DNA of 64,000 nt from Cupriavidus basilensis (lineage in GTDB: Bacteria; Pseudomonadota; Gammaproteobacteria; Burkholderiales; Burkholderiaceae): NCBI RefSeq assembly GCF_008801925.2, contig NZ_CP062804.1:2108001-2172000 (forward strand), read 5' to 3'. Below, piece by piece: positions 54,124 to 63,617 of this stretch. The notes below the pieces were generated by a model. It searched no databases, was not told the origin of the DNA, and worked only from the letters and a program-made list of their open reading frames with translations. Positions within the stretch are counted from its first letter, which is position 1, and the number at the start of each line of letters is the position of its first letter. A program made the position numbers and the translations under genes.

Positions 54124-56112
54124 TCAGGCCAGGCTTGGCGCGGGAACCCGTTCCCTCAGCAAGGCGGAAACGTCCTCCGACGCGAGCGGCCGGGAGAAAA
54201 AATAGCCCTGCCCGAAATCGCAGCCCAGGGCCCGCAGGTGCTCAACGTGCCGCGAGGTCTCCGTGCCCTCGGCCACCACCTCGATGCCAAGGTTGCGCGC
54301 CAGGCTCATGATGGTCTGCACGATCTGCAGGCCCTCCTCGCCGCGGTCGAGTTGCGCGATAAAGGAGCGGTCGATCTTCAGGATATCGAGCGGGAACCGG
54401 TGCAGGTAGCTCAGCGATGAGTAGCCCGTGCCGAAATCGTCAATGCTGATGCGCACGCCCAGGTCGCGGAGCTGGCCGAGCACGGCAACGGTGCGCTCGG
54501 AGTCCACCATGGTGATGCTCTCGGTAATCTCCAGCCGCACCGTTTCCGGCGCGATGCCGGTGTCGGCAAGCACACGGCCCACATGCTGCACGAAGTCGTG
54601 CTGGGCAAACTGGCGCGCCGAGACATTGACGCTGACGGTCAGTGCCGGGCTGCGCGGGAACTCCTTGTGCCAGCGCGCCATCGTGGCACAGGCCTCGCGC
54701 AGCACCCACATGCCAAGGAACAGGATCATGCCGGTCTCTTCCGCCACGCCAATGAACTCGGCGGGGTAGACCAGTTCCGACTCGGACTTGCGCCAGCGCA
54801 CCAGTGCCTCCACGCCGACGATGCCCTCGGTCTCCAGCATGACCACCGGTTGGTAATGCAGCACGAATTCGCCGTTGTGCAATGCGCGCCGCAGGCTGGA
54901 CTCCAGCGCAAGGCGGCTCACGGCCCGCTCGTGCATGGTGGCGTCGTAGATCTCGTAGCGCCCCTTGCCCAGCGTCTTGGCCCGGTACATGGCCAGGTCC
55001 GCGTGGCGCAGCATTTCCTCGGCCGATTCGTAGCCAAGCGGGCTGGTGGCAATGCCGATGCTGGCGCTGGCGTAGAGCTGCTCGCCTTCGATCACGAACG
55101 GGGTTTCAAGCGCATGCATCAGCCGCTCGGTGATGCGCACCGCCTCGTTCACATCGTCGATGCTGTCGAGCAGGATGGTGAACTCATCGCCACCCATGCG
55201 GGCCAGCGTGTCGTCCACGCGCAGGCAATCTCCCAGGCGCACCGCCACCTGCACGATCAGCGCATCGCCCGCGAGGTGGCCGAGGCTGTCGTTGACCAGC
55301 TTGAAGCGGTCCAGGTCGATGAAGAGCACCGCAAATGGCTGCTCGCGATGGCGGCTGGCGCGCGCCACGGCGCGCGCCAGCCGGTCCGCGAACAGGGCGC
55401 GGTTGGGCAGCCCGGTCAACGGATCGTGGAAAGCATCGTGAATCAGCTGGTCTTCGGCACGCTTGCGCTCGACAACCCGGCCCAACTGGTTGCCGATCTG
55501 CGTCATCAGGTGCAGCAGCGTTTCGTCCGGCTCCGCCACGCGGTCCGCGAAGAACTCCAGCACCGCGGTGACTTCGCTGCCCAGCAAGACGGGAAAGGCG
55601 AAAGCCGCGTGCAGCCCGGCCCGCTGCGCCGCGCCGGCTCGGGGGAAGTTCGCATCCAGCGCGATATCGCCCACCCAGGCCGGTGCCGAGGCGGCCAGCA
55701 CCCGCCCGGGCAACCCGACCCCCGCGAGAAACGCCACGGCCTCGGTGCATTGATAAAACTCGTGGAAGCGCTGGCCGCCATCGCCGTCCACGCCGTGCCA
55801 GATGGAAGTGGACAGCAGGCGCGGCTGCGCGCAGGCCACATCGGTCAGGTAGGCATGGCCCAGCTGCCAGCCGGTGTAGCGGCACACCATGCGCACGGCA
55901 AACTGGAGCGCGTCGGCCACCGAGATGGCCTGGTTGGCCGCGCCCGCCACGGCCTCCAGGAGCTGCAGCTGCTGCTGTTTCTCATAGAGCTCGCGCAGCC
56001 CTTTCTCGGCAATGGCCTCGGCCTCCACGCGCGCCTGGCGCTCGCGCTCCAGCCTGCGGCGCAGCTTCAGGTTCTCGGCCTTCGCGGCCTCCAGCAGCGG
56101 GTTCGTGTCCAT
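54124..56112 (-). CDS. GAF-GGDEF-EAL cyclic-di-GMP enzyme
   Basis: A 662-residue protein. After a short coiled coil (residues 12-50) come a GAF-like sensor (about 50-215), a GGDEF domain with intact GGDEF at 307-311, and an EAL domain with intact EAL at 435-437, plus DDFGTGYSSL, KIDRSF and EGTET. Both cyclase and phosphodiesterase sites look functional. It begins six bases after the H-NOX gene, so it is almost certainly the output enzyme of that nitric-oxide sensor. Classic H-NOX partners include such dual enzymes. Confidence 0.93.
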   Translation of the reverse strand: MDTNPLLEAAKAENLKLRRRLERERQARVEAEAIAEKGLRELYEKQQQLQLLEAVAGAANQAISVADALQFAVRMVCRYTGWQLGHAYLTDVACAQPRLLSTSIWHGVDGDGGQRFHEFYQCTEAVAFLAGVGLPGRVLAASAPAWVGDIALDANFPRAGAAQRAGLHAAFAFPVLLGSEVTAVLEFFADRVAEPDETLLHLMTQIGNQLGRVVERKRAEDQLIHDAFHDPLTGLPNRALFADRLARAVARASRHREQPFAVLFIDLDRFKLVNDSLGHLAGDALIVQVAVRLGDCLRVDDTLARMGGDEFTILLDSIDDVNEAVRITERLMHALETPFVIEGEQLYASASIGIATSPLGYESAEEMLRHADLAMYRAKTLGKGRYEIYDATMHERAVSRLALESSLRRALHNGEFVLHYQPVVMLETEGIVGVEALVRWRKSESELVYPAEFIGVAEETGMILFLGMWVLREACATMARWHKEFPRSPALTVSVNVSARQFAQHDFVQHVGRVLADTGIAPETVRLEITESITMVDSERTVAVLGQLRDLGVRISIDDFGTGYSSLSYLHRFPLDILKIDRSFIAQLDRGEEGLQIVQTIMSLARNLGIEVVAEGTETSRHVEHLRALGCDFGQGYFFSRPLASEDVSALLRERVPAPSLA

Positions 56113-56118
56113 GCGCGC

Positions 56119-56670
56119 TCAGGCTTGCCTGGGCCCGAGAAAGCCGATGCGGCACACACAGCTTGCATCACCGTCATGCATGCACTCGACATGTTCGAAG
56201 CTCAGCGCCTCGCCAAAGTGATCGGCCGCACCTTCCACAAATCCTTGGGCTAGCGCGCACAGGCGCCGGGGCGAGCTGTAGCGCATCAGCAGCGTGCCGT
56301 CGGGCTCGTCGCGAAAGCCGAAGGTGGGCACATCGGCGCCCGGATACACCTTGCGGACTTCGGGATGGATGATGTCGTTGACGCTGAGCACGAACGGCCG
56401 CGTGGCCGAATGCGCGGCGAAGTAAGCCGGATAGCGGCTGGCCAGCGAGGGCATGGCCTCGCGCCCGAACCAGCGCAGCACATCGAACGGTGCCATGCCG
56501 AGCGCCTGTGCGGCCACGCCCACCAGCCGGTGGGCATCTTCGTCCGGGTAGCTGCCAAGCGAGGTATAGGCCCCGCCGAGCCCCGCCTGCTCCAGCAGGT
56601 TGTCCCAGGCGTCTTCCCCGTGATGGCGGATCACGACTTCTTCCAGCAGATTGAAGACGATGCCTTTCAT
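56119..56670 (-). CDS. H-NOX heme-based nitric-oxide sensor
   Basis: A 183-residue heme-NO/O2-binding domain protein. The proximal heme ligand His102 (IIHPEVRKVYPG), Pro115 and the heme-propionate motif YSSPR at 131-135 fall exactly at canonical positions. No distal Tyr is obvious, consistent with NO rather than O2 sensing, though this is a guess. The coupled GGDEF/EAL gene follows after six bases. NO binding would alter cyclic-di-GMP level and biofilm behaviour. Confidence 0.95.
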   Translation of the reverse strand: MKGIVFNLLEEVVIRHHGEDAWDNLLEQAGLGGAYTSLGSYPDEDAHRLVGVAAQALGMAPFDVLRWFGREAMPSLASRYPAYFAAHSATRPFVLSVNDIIHPEVRKVYPGADVPTFGFRDEPDGTLLMRYSSPRRLCALAQGFVEGAADHFGEALSFEHVECMHDGDASCVCRIGFLGPRQA

Positions 56671-56972
56671 GCCCGATTCCCTCTCCCCGTGCTTCTCATG
56701 ATTCCGATGCTTAGCGTGCTTCCAGGCCACCGCGAGCCGGAATTCTGCGCAGCATTGTGCCCTATCCGGACGGCTGGTGACGTCTCCCACACGCAGCCTG
56801 GGGACTTTGCCGGCAGCGCTCGCCGCACCACTGCCGTGCACCCGCACTCGCCGGTGGCATAAGCCGCGCCCAACTGGTGCGCGCCCAATCCGGGCCAAGG
56901 CTGTTTTGCGTACAAAAACTGCACATCACGCTTGTATATCAGTCTGGCATACCTCTTGCGTCTAAGGCTGGC
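56671..56972. other. Divergent intergenic region (H-NOX / GntR)
   Basis: 302 bp without a gene. It must hold promoters for the H-NOX operon (minus) and the GntR gene (plus). A locally A/T-rich stretch (about 56905-56950, with TTGTATATC) is the likely plus-strand promoter. I see no strong palindrome. Confidence 0.5.
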
Positions 56973-57707
56973 ATGACTTTCGCCACCCCCTCCATGCCAG
57001 TCTTCAGCGATGCCACCGGCCACGTCCGCGGCAGCACTTCCGCCGAGATTGCCGAACGCATCACGCAATCGATCCTGGCCCAGCGCCTGGCGCCCGGCAC
57101 GCGGCTGGGCGAGCAGGCGCTGGCCGGGCTGTTCAGCGTCAGCCGCACGCTGGTGCGTGAAGCCCTGACCCGGCTGGCGGCGCGCGGCATTGTCACGGTG
57201 TCCGCCCGGCGCGGCTGGTTTGTGATCGAGCCCTCGCGCCAGGAGGCCCGGCAGGCGTTTGCCGCCCGTCGCGCGATCGAGCTTGGCTTGCTGCGCTATG
57301 CGGCGCCGGTCTCCGCTGCTGCCATCAGCCGGTTGCAGGAGCACGTGGCGCAGGAGCAGCGCGCGCTGAGCGCTGACGACGCCGCCCTGCGCAGCTACCT
57401 GCTGGGCGACTTCCATGTGTGCCTGGGCGAATGCGTGGGCAATGTGCTGCTGGCCGACACGCTGCGCGACCTGACGGCGCGCACCACGCTGATTGCCATG
57501 CGCTACCAGTCCAGCCACCAGGCCAACGAGTCCTGCGCCGAGCATGTACTGATCGTGGCGGCGCTGGCCGCTGGCGATACCGAGCGCGCCATCGCACTGA
57601 TGGACGCCCACCTGTGCCATGTCGAGGCGGGCCTGAGCGCCGCCACACCGGCCGACCCGCCCGATCCGCTGCGCCAGGCGCTGAGCCCGCTGGGCCATGC
57701 GGCCTGA
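56973..57707 (+). CDS. GntR-family regulator, FCD subfamily
   Basis: A 244-residue GntR regulator: winged helix at about residues 20-85 (LFSVSRTLVREALTRLAARGIVTV) and an FCD effector domain with the metal-binding DFHVCLGE and AEHVLIVAAL. It is followed in the same direction by a complete polar amino-acid ABC importer, so it probably represses that uptake system. ATG 56973 is preferred; an upstream in-frame start at 56877 would encode an unlikely leader. Confidence 0.9.
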   Translation: MTFATPSMPVFSDATGHVRGSTSAEIAERITQSILAQRLAPGTRLGEQALAGLFSVSRTLVREALTRLAARGIVTVSARRGWFVIEPSRQEARQAFAARRAIELGLLRYAAPVSAAAISRLQEHVAQEQRALSADDAALRSYLLGDFHVCLGECVGNVLLADTLRDLTARTTLIAMRYQSSHQANESCAEHVLIVAALAAGDTERAIALMDAHLCHVEAGLSAATPADPPDPLRQALSPLGHAA

Positions 57708-57804
57708 GCGCGCGGGCAACCGGTAGATAGCAACGACCCGCTTCTTTGATTTCGATTTCGATTCTTTGAATTTCCACCCCAACGGCAAGCTAGCAAGGAC
57801 CCTT

Positions 57805-58587
57805 ATGAAGCTCTCCAAACTCCTCCTCGGCCTCGGTGCCGCTGCCCTCGCCTTCTCGATGCAAACCGCCGGCGCCGAAGCGCTGGACGATGTGGTCAAG
57901 GCCGGCGTGCTCAAGGTCGCGGTGCCGCAGGACTTTCCGCCGTTCGGCTCGGTCAACGCCGAGATGAAGCCCCAGGGGCTGGACATCGACGTGGCCGCGC
58001 TGATTGCCAAGAAGATGGGCGTGAAGCTGGAACTGGTGCCCGTGACCAGCACCAACCGCGTGCCCTACCTGCAGACCAGGAAGGTGGACCTGGTGATCTC
58101 CAGCATGGGCAAGAACGCCGAGCGCGAGAAGGCCATCGATTTCAGCGAGGCTTACGCACCGTTCTATAACGGCGTGTTTGGCCCTGCCGACCAGAAAGTG
58201 ACCGGTGCCGCCGAACTGGCCGGCAAGACCATCGGCGTGACGCGCGGCGCGGTGGAAGACCTGGAGCTGACCAAGATCGCCCCGGCGACGGCCACCATCA
58301 AGCGCTACGAAGACAACAACGGCACCATCAGCGCGTTCCTGTCCGGCCAGGTGCAACTGGTGGCGACGGGCAACGTGGTGGCAGCCGCCATCCTCGCCAA
58401 GAACCCGCCCAAGAAGCCAGAGCCGAAGTTCCTGATCAAGAACTCGCCCTGCTTCATCGGCCTGAACAAGGGCGAGCCCAAGCTGCAAGCCAAGGTCAAC
58501 GCCATCCTGGCGGAAGTGAAAAAGGACGGCGAGCTCAATGCGATCACGGTGAAGTGGCTGGGCATGCCGCTGCCGGCCACGCTTTGA
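57805..58587 (+). CDS. Polar amino-acid ABC transporter substrate-binding protein
   Basis: A 260-residue periplasmic binding protein with a signal peptide (MKLSKLLLGLGAAALAFSMQ, cut near AGA-EALDD). LKVAVPQDFPPFGSVN, GLDIDVAALIAKKMGVK and DLVISSMGKNAEREKAIDFS are typical of family 3 solute-binding proteins for amino acids. The single Cys in NSPCFIGLNKG is unusual. It is the first gene of an importer: binding protein, two permeases, ATPase. Confidence 0.93.
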   Translation: MKLSKLLLGLGAAALAFSMQTAGAEALDDVVKAGVLKVAVPQDFPPFGSVNAEMKPQGLDIDVAALIAKKMGVKLELVPVTSTNRVPYLQTRKVDLVISSMGKNAEREKAIDFSEAYAPFYNGVFGPADQKVTGAAELAGKTIGVTRGAVEDLELTKIAPATATIKRYEDNNGTISAFLSGQVQLVATGNVVAAAILAKNPPKKPEPKFLIKNSPCFIGLNKGEPKLQAKVNAILAEVKKDGELNAITVKWLGMPLPATL

Positions 58588-58732
58588 TGCGTTGATGCGT
58601 TGATGCCTTGATGCACTGACGGCCCAAGCCACGGGAAGCCGTGCCCGGCGGCCAGCCGCCGCGGCATGGCGTACTGCGCCAGCTCCGCGCTCATGAGCGC
58701 CCCAGCCGGGCGCCTCCACCGATCGCTACCGC

Positions 58733-59398
58733 ATGTCCTACCAATTCGATTTCCTTTCAGCCTTTGACTACGCCGGCGTGTTCGCGCACGGCATCAAAGT
58801 CACGGCTGAACTCACCGCCATGGGCGGCGTGCTGGGGGTGACCCTCGGCATCGCCTGCGCCTGGGCGCGCACCCAGGGCCCGGCCTGGCTGGCGGCCATC
58901 GCCGGCGGCTATGTGGAGCTGATCCGCAATACGCCGTTCCTGATCCAGCTGTTCTTTATTTTCTTCGGCCTGCCCAGCGCGGGCGTGCAACTGGGAGAAA
59001 TGCAGGCCGCCATCCTGGCCATGGTGATCAACCTTGGCGCCTACAGCGCGGAAATTGTGCGCGCAGGCATCGCAGCGGTGCCGCGCGGCCAGCTTGAAGC
59101 GGGTGCCAGCCTGGCGATGTCGCCCTTCCAGGTATTTCGCCACGTGGTGCTGCGCCCCGCCCTGAAAAAGATATGGCCGGCGCTGTCCAGCCAGGTGGTG
59201 ATCGTCATGCTGGGCTCGGCGGTGTGCTCGCAGATCGCGGTCGAGGACCTGACCTTTGCCGCCAACTTCGTCCAGGGCCGGAATTTCCGCGCGTTCGAGG
59301 TCTACCTGCTGACCACCGCCATCTACCTGCTGCTTGCCATCGGGCTGCGCCAGGTGCTGCGCGGCATTGGCGGCATGCTGTTCCGGAGGGCGTCATGA
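58733..59398 (+). CDS. Polar amino-acid ABC transporter permease 1
   Basis: A 221-residue inner-membrane permease of the HisM/GlnP type, with about five membrane segments and the ATPase-contact loop EAGASLAMSPFQVFRHVVLR. The segment YVELIRNTPFLIQLFFIFFGLP is diagnostic. The stop overlaps the start of permease 2 (ATGA). Confidence 0.93.
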   Translation: MSYQFDFLSAFDYAGVFAHGIKVTAELTAMGGVLGVTLGIACAWARTQGPAWLAAIAGGYVELIRNTPFLIQLFFIFFGLPSAGVQLGEMQAAILAMVINLGAYSAEIVRAGIAAVPRGQLEAGASLAMSPFQVFRHVVLRPALKKIWPALSSQVVIVMLGSAVCSQIAVEDLTFAANFVQGRNFRAFEVYLLTTAIYLLLAIGLRQVLRGIGGMLFRRAS

Positions 59399-60051
59399 CC
59401 GATTTTTCAACCTGGGACATCCTGCGCAACCTGCTGATGGCGGTGCGCTGGACCGTGGTGCTGTCGCTGGTGGCCTTTGCCGGCGGTGCCGCCGTCGGGC
59501 TGCTGGTGCTGCTGATGCGCATCAGCCGGCGCGCGCCGCTGCGCCGCGCGGCGTGGGCCTTTATCGAAGTGTTCCAGGGCACACCGCTGTTGATGCAGCT
59601 GTTCCTGGCCTTCTTCGGCCTGGCGCTGTTCGGCGTGGAGATCCCGGCCTGGCTGGCCGCTGGCCTGGCGTTGTCGCTGTGGTCCGGCGCCTACCTGGCG
59701 GAGATCTGGCGCGGCTGCGTCGAGGCCATCCCCAAGGGCCAGTGGGAAGCCGCCGGCTGCCTCTCGCTAGGCCACCTGCAGCAGATGCGCTACGTGATCC
59801 TGCCGCAGGCGCTGCGCATTGCCATTGCGCCCACGGTGGGGTTCGTGGTGCAGATCATCAAGGGCACGGCGCTGGCGTCCATCATCGGCTTTGTCGAGCT
59901 GTCCAAGGCGGGTACGGTCATCACCAACGCCACCTTCAGCCCCTTTACCGTCTACGCGCTGGTCGCGCTGATCTACTTTGCGCTGTGCTGGCCGCTATCC
60001 CGCTACAGCCGTCACCTGGAAAGGAAGCTCAATGTCGCTCATCGCCATTGA
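59395..60051 (+). CDS. Polar amino-acid ABC transporter permease 2
   Basis: A 218-residue permease, partner of the preceding one: FIEVFQGTPLLMQLFLAFFGLALFG and the EAAGCLSLGHLQQMRYVILPQALR contact loop. GGAGG precedes ATG 59395. It overlaps the ATPase gene by 20 bp. Confidence 0.93.
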   Translation: MTDFSTWDILRNLLMAVRWTVVLSLVAFAGGAAVGLLVLLMRISRRAPLRRAAWAFIEVFQGTPLLMQLFLAFFGLALFGVEIPAWLAAGLALSLWSGAYLAEIWRGCVEAIPKGQWEAAGCLSLGHLQQMRYVILPQALRIAIAPTVGFVVQIIKGTALASIIGFVELSKAGTVITNATFSPFTVYALVALIYFALCWPLSRYSRHLERKLNVAHRH

Positions 60052-60760
60052 AAACGTAAAGAAGCGCTTTGGCGCCAACGAAGTGCTCAAGGGCATCGAC
60101 CTGAAGGTGGAGGCCGGCGAGGTGATCGCCATCATCGGCAAGAGCGGCTCGGGCAAGAGCACCTTGCTGCGCTGTATCAACGGCCTGGAGAGCATCGACG
60201 AAGGCAACATCACCGTGGCAGGCGCCAAGCTCGGCAGCAGCGAGCTGGAGCTGCGCGCGCTGCGGCGCAAGGTCGGCATGATCTTCCAGCAGTTCAACCT
60301 GTTCCCGCACCTGAGCGCGGGGCGCAACGTGATGCTCGCGCCCACCGTGGCGGCCGGCGTCAAGGAGCCGGAAGCATTGGCCCGCGCGCGCGAGTGCCTG
60401 GCCAAGGTGGCGCTGGGCGAGAAGTTCGACAGCTATCCCGACCAGCTCTCCGGCGGGCAGCAGCAGCGGGTGGCGATTGCGCGCGCGCTGGCCATGCAGC
60501 CACGGGCGCTGCTATGCGACGAGATTACCTCGGCGCTGGACCCGGAGCTGGTGGTGGAGGTGCTGAACGTGGTGCGCCAGCTGGCCAGGGAGGGCATGAC
60601 GCTGCTGATGGTGACGCACGAAATGCGCTTTGCGCGCGAAGTGTGCAATCGGGTGGTGTTCATGCATCAGGGACGCGTGCATGAGATCGGGCCGCCGGAG
60701 CAGCTGTTCAGCAATCCGGCTACGCCGGAGCTGCAGCAGTTCCTGGGAATGGCGGCCTGA
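60032..60760 (+). CDS. Polar amino-acid ABC transporter ATPase
   Basis: A 242-residue ATPase of the GlnQ/HisP type: Walker [15 protein letters not shown]-loop [12 protein letters not shown], signature [15 protein letters not shown] and Walker [18 protein letters not shown] 60032 has AAGGAAG just before it. It completes the importer; the substrate is probably an amino acid, its identity unknown. Confidence 0.95.
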   Translation: MSLIAIENVKKRFGANEVLKGIDLKVEAGEVIAIIGKSGSGKSTLLRCINGLESIDEGNITVAGAKLGSSELELRALRRKVGMIFQQFNLFPHLSAGRNVMLAPTVAAGVKEPEALARARECLAKVALGEKFDSYPDQLSGGQQQRVAIARALAMQPRALLCDEITSALDPELVVEVLNVVRQLAREGMTLLMVTHEMRFAREVCNRVVFMHQGRVHEIGPPEQLFSNPATPELQQFLGMAA

Positions 60761-60820
60761 GCGCATTCGCCGAAGCCGCCGAAGCCGCCGAACGGGCCAA
60801 AGCCGCGCGCCATGACGACG

Positions 60821-60862
60821 GCTGTCTCTCCCGCTCCCACACGTGGGAGCGGGAGAGACAGC
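60821..60862. terminator. Perfect 20-bp stem hairpin between convergent genes
   Basis: GCTGTCTCTCCCGCTCCCAC (60821-60840), loop AC, and the exact complement (60843-60862). It lies between the ABC ATPase stop (60760) and the CheV stop (60881), so it likely serves as a bidirectional terminator or REP-like element. No T tract is present on either side. Confidence 0.7.
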
Positions 60863-60880
60863 AAACCAGGGGACAAAGAA

Positions 60881-61843
60881 TCAGCGTGCCAGCACGCCCC
60901 GGATCGTATCCGCCAGGTCCTTCGCCAGGAACTTCGACACGTAAGCATCGGCCCCCACCTTGCGCACGTGGTCTTCGCTGGCCGTCCCGGACAGCGAGGA
61001 GTGGATCACCACCGGGATCGACTTGAAGCGCGAGTCCGCCTTGATCTTGCGGGTTAGCGTGAAACCGTCCATCTCGGGCATTTCCAGGTCGGTCAGCACC
61101 AGCGCGATCTCGTCCTGCACCGTGCGCCCGTTGGCGGCGGCGTGATCGGCGATCTCGCCCAGTTGCTGCCAGGCTTCCTGGCCGGTCTTGGTCATCAGCA
61201 CCGGCACGCCCATGGCCTTGAGGCCTTGCTCGATCAGGCTGCGCGCAAAAGCGGAATCGTCGGCAGCCAGGATCTTGGTGCCGGGGCGCAGCTGCAGTTG
61301 CGGCCCGACCGTCTTGGGGTCCACTTCCGGCTGGCGGGTCGGCAGCACGTCGCGCAGGATCTGCTCCACGTCCAGCACCTGGACCAGGCGCGGGTTCGCG
61401 GGATCGGCCTCGTTATGGAGCTTGGCGATGCTGGTCACCATATCGCCCCGGACGCTGGTCTCGGCCGAGACCACCTGGTTCCACTCCAGGCGCACGATTT
61501 CTTCCACGGCTTCCACGGCAAAGCCTTGCGTGGAGCGCGCGTATTCGGTCACCAGCAGGATGTTCAGGCCACTGCGCGGCGTGCATCCCACCATCTTGGG
61601 CAGGTCGATCACAGGAATCACCTGGCCGCGGATATCGGCCATGCCGAGCATGGCCGGGCCGCCGCCGACCACGGTGGTGACCTGGGGCATTACCAGGATT
61701 TCGCGGACCTTGAAGACGTTGATGCCGAACAGTTCGCTCTGCGCGGACTGGTCCGACTCGCCCAGGCGGAACAACAGCAACTCGAACTGGTTGTTGTTAG
61801 TCAGGTTGGTCCGTTCGTCGATGTCTCTCATCGAGCTGCTCAT
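60881..61843 (-). CDS. cheV: Chemotaxis coupling protein CheV
   Basis: A 320-residue CheW-receiver fusion. The N-terminal half is a CheW domain (ELFGINVFKVREILVMP, VIDLPKMVG); the C-terminal half a receiver with phospho-Asp in LVLTDLEMPEMDGFTL and the Lys near VGADAYVSKF. AAGGAAG precedes ATG 61843. It links chemoreceptors such as the one at 40835 to CheA, with adaptation by phosphorylation. No other che genes are in the window. Confidence 0.95.
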   Translation of the reverse strand: MSSSMRDIDERTNLTNNNQFELLLFRLGESDQSAQSELFGINVFKVREILVMPQVTTVVGGGPAMLGMADIRGQVIPVIDLPKMVGCTPRSGLNILLVTEYARSTQGFAVEAVEEIVRLEWNQVVSAETSVRGDMVTSIAKLHNEADPANPRLVQVLDVEQILRDVLPTRQPEVDPKTVGPQLQLRPGTKILAADDSAFARSLIEQGLKAMGVPVLMTKTGQEAWQQLGEIADHAAANGRTVQDEIALVLTDLEMPEMDGFTLTRKIKADSRFKSIPVVIHSSLSGTASEDHVRKVGADAYVSKFLAKDLADTIRGVLAR

Positions 61844-62048
61844 ACGCTTCCTTTGTCCCCGCAAGGCGCGGGCTCGCTGCGCGGTGTTGATCGTTTCCCC
61901 GGGGCCCGGCATCGCCGCGTGGCTCCAGCGATGCTTGGCGCCGGAGCGGCGCGCTGCAATGACGGGCCACTGCTCCGGCTAACGGCCAATCTTTGGGGAA
62001 ATTTAGCGGCAACGCGGCAAAGGACTGACGAATTCGCGCCCCACCCTA

Positions 62049-63086
62049 CTAAAGTGCGGAATCAGGCAGGCCGGCGGGGCGGCCGGCGTGCGCCACACCG
62101 GACTCCCCGCCGCCACGCTCTTCCACATGCCCGCCAAATCCAAAGCGCATGGCCGAGAGCAGCCGCTCGCCATAGGTGTGATCCTGCCGCGAGCGGAACC
62201 GCGCAAACAAGGCGCTGGCCAGCACCGGCACCGACACTGCCTGCTCGACAGCCGCATCGATCGTCCAGCGCCCCTCCCCGCTGTCAGCGACTTCGCCGGA
62301 GAAACGCGAGAGCTTGACGTCGCTGGCAAGCGCCTGCGCGGTGAGATCGAGCAGCCACGAGGACACCACGCTGCCGCGCCGCCATACCTCGGCGATATCC
62401 GCCAGGTCGAGCTGGAAGCGCTCGGCCTCGGGCAGGCTTTCGGCGGCCTTGGTCTTGAGGATGTCGAAACCCTCGGCATAGGCCTGCATCAGGCCATACT
62501 CGATGCCGTTGTGGACCATCTTCACAAAGTGGCCCGCGCCCGCTGGCCCGGCGTGGATGTAGCCGCGCTCGGCGCGGTCGTTCGCGGGGTTGCGCCCCGG
62601 CGTGCGCGGGATGTCGCCATAACCTGGCGCCAGCGTATCGAACAGCGGATCGAGCCGGCCTACGACCTCCTGCTTGCCGCCGATCATCAGGCAATAGCCG
62701 CGCTCCAGGCCCCAGACCCCGCCCGAGGTGCCCACGTCCACATAATGCAGCTGGCGCGCCGCCAGTTCGCCAGCGCGCCGGATATCGTCCTTGTAGAAGG
62801 TGTTGCCGCCGTCGATGATGACGTCGCCAGGCTCGAGCAGGTCCGCCAGCGCGGCGATCATCTGCTCGGTGGTGTCGCCCGCCGGCAACATGACCCAGAT
62901 CGCGCGCGGGGCGGCCAGCTTGCCGACCAGCGCCTCGATGCTGGTAACGCCGACGGCACCGTCCGCCGTCAGGGCCTGCACCTTGTCTGCGCTGCGGTTG
63001 TACACCACCACTTCGTGCTGCGCGCGCAGCAGCCGCCTTGCGATGTTCGCGCCCATGCGCCCGAGTCCTATGATTCCGAGTTGCAT
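62049..63086 (-). CDS. gnd: 6-phosphogluconate dehydrogenase, decarboxylating, short form
   Basis: A 345-residue NAD(P)-dependent dehydrogenase of the GndA/YqeC short type (the usual Gnd has about 470 residues). [13 protein letters not shown] opens the chain; [33 protein letters not shown] and the catalytic Lys in [21 protein letters not shown] are present. It oxidises 6-phosphogluconate to ribulose-5-phosphate. I chose ATG 63086 (MQLGIIGLG); the longer frame to 63158 adds a non-conserved leader. A short Gly/Ala tail ends the protein. Confidence 0.92.
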   Translation of the reverse strand: MQLGIIGLGRMGANIARRLLRAQHEVVVYNRSADKVQALTADGAVGVTSIEALVGKLAAPRAIWVMLPAGDTTEQMIAALADLLEPGDVIIDGGNTFYKDDIRRAGELAARQLHYVDVGTSGGVWGLERGYCLMIGGKQEVVGRLDPLFDTLAPGYGDIPRTPGRNPANDRAERGYIHAGPAGAGHFVKMVHNGIEYGLMQAYAEGFDILKTKAAESLPEAERFQLDLADIAEVWRRGSVVSSWLLDLTAQALASDVKLSRFSGEVADSGEGRWTIDAAVEQAVSVPVLASALFARFRSRQDHTYGERLLSAMRFGFGGHVEERGGGESGVAHAGRPAGLPDSAL

Positions 63087-63617
63087 ATCCGGTCCTCTCA
63101 CTAAGTCATTGGTGATGAAACTGGTGACGAAACTGGTGGCGAACCCTGCTGCTGCCACGAGGCATTGTCTACCTCTCCGAGCGCACTTGCACAGGCCCCG
63201 CCGCCCCGTGAACGTGCCACTTAGCGCACTTCAGCCAGACCTGGCACGCGCTCGGGCGCACTCGGGGGGCTAAATTCCGCAACCCGGATTTACACCAACT
63301 AAACAGCCGCTTAAAATTGCCCAGCCAGCAGCGGCGGACTTGCATACGACCGGGCGGCTCCGATTTCACCGGCCAGATTCTGGGGACACAGGCCGGCTAA
63401 CCGCCCCCTAGCCATGTCCCTGCTCATGCTGCCAGCCCACCGCCTGCGCCCCGCCGTATTCATCCGCCGCCGCGAGTAGCGCCCGCATCACACCTTCGCT
63501 ACCCGCTTCGCATTCGCCCCAAGACCACCCGCTCCCGCGCGCCCAAAACATGGCGCGCCACGGTTCGTTGTCCGGGCTCTGCGCTTTCAGCGCCAAGACA
63601 CTCGCCTTCGCATCGCC
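63087..63617. other. Intergenic region between gnd and the MFS gene
   Basis: 531 bp with no supported gene. It must hold the divergent promoters of gnd (minus) and the MFS gene (plus). I see no strong hairpin, repeat or RNA-gene signature; an open frame on the minus strand running into the MFS gene looks like coding shadow. Confidence 0.5.
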
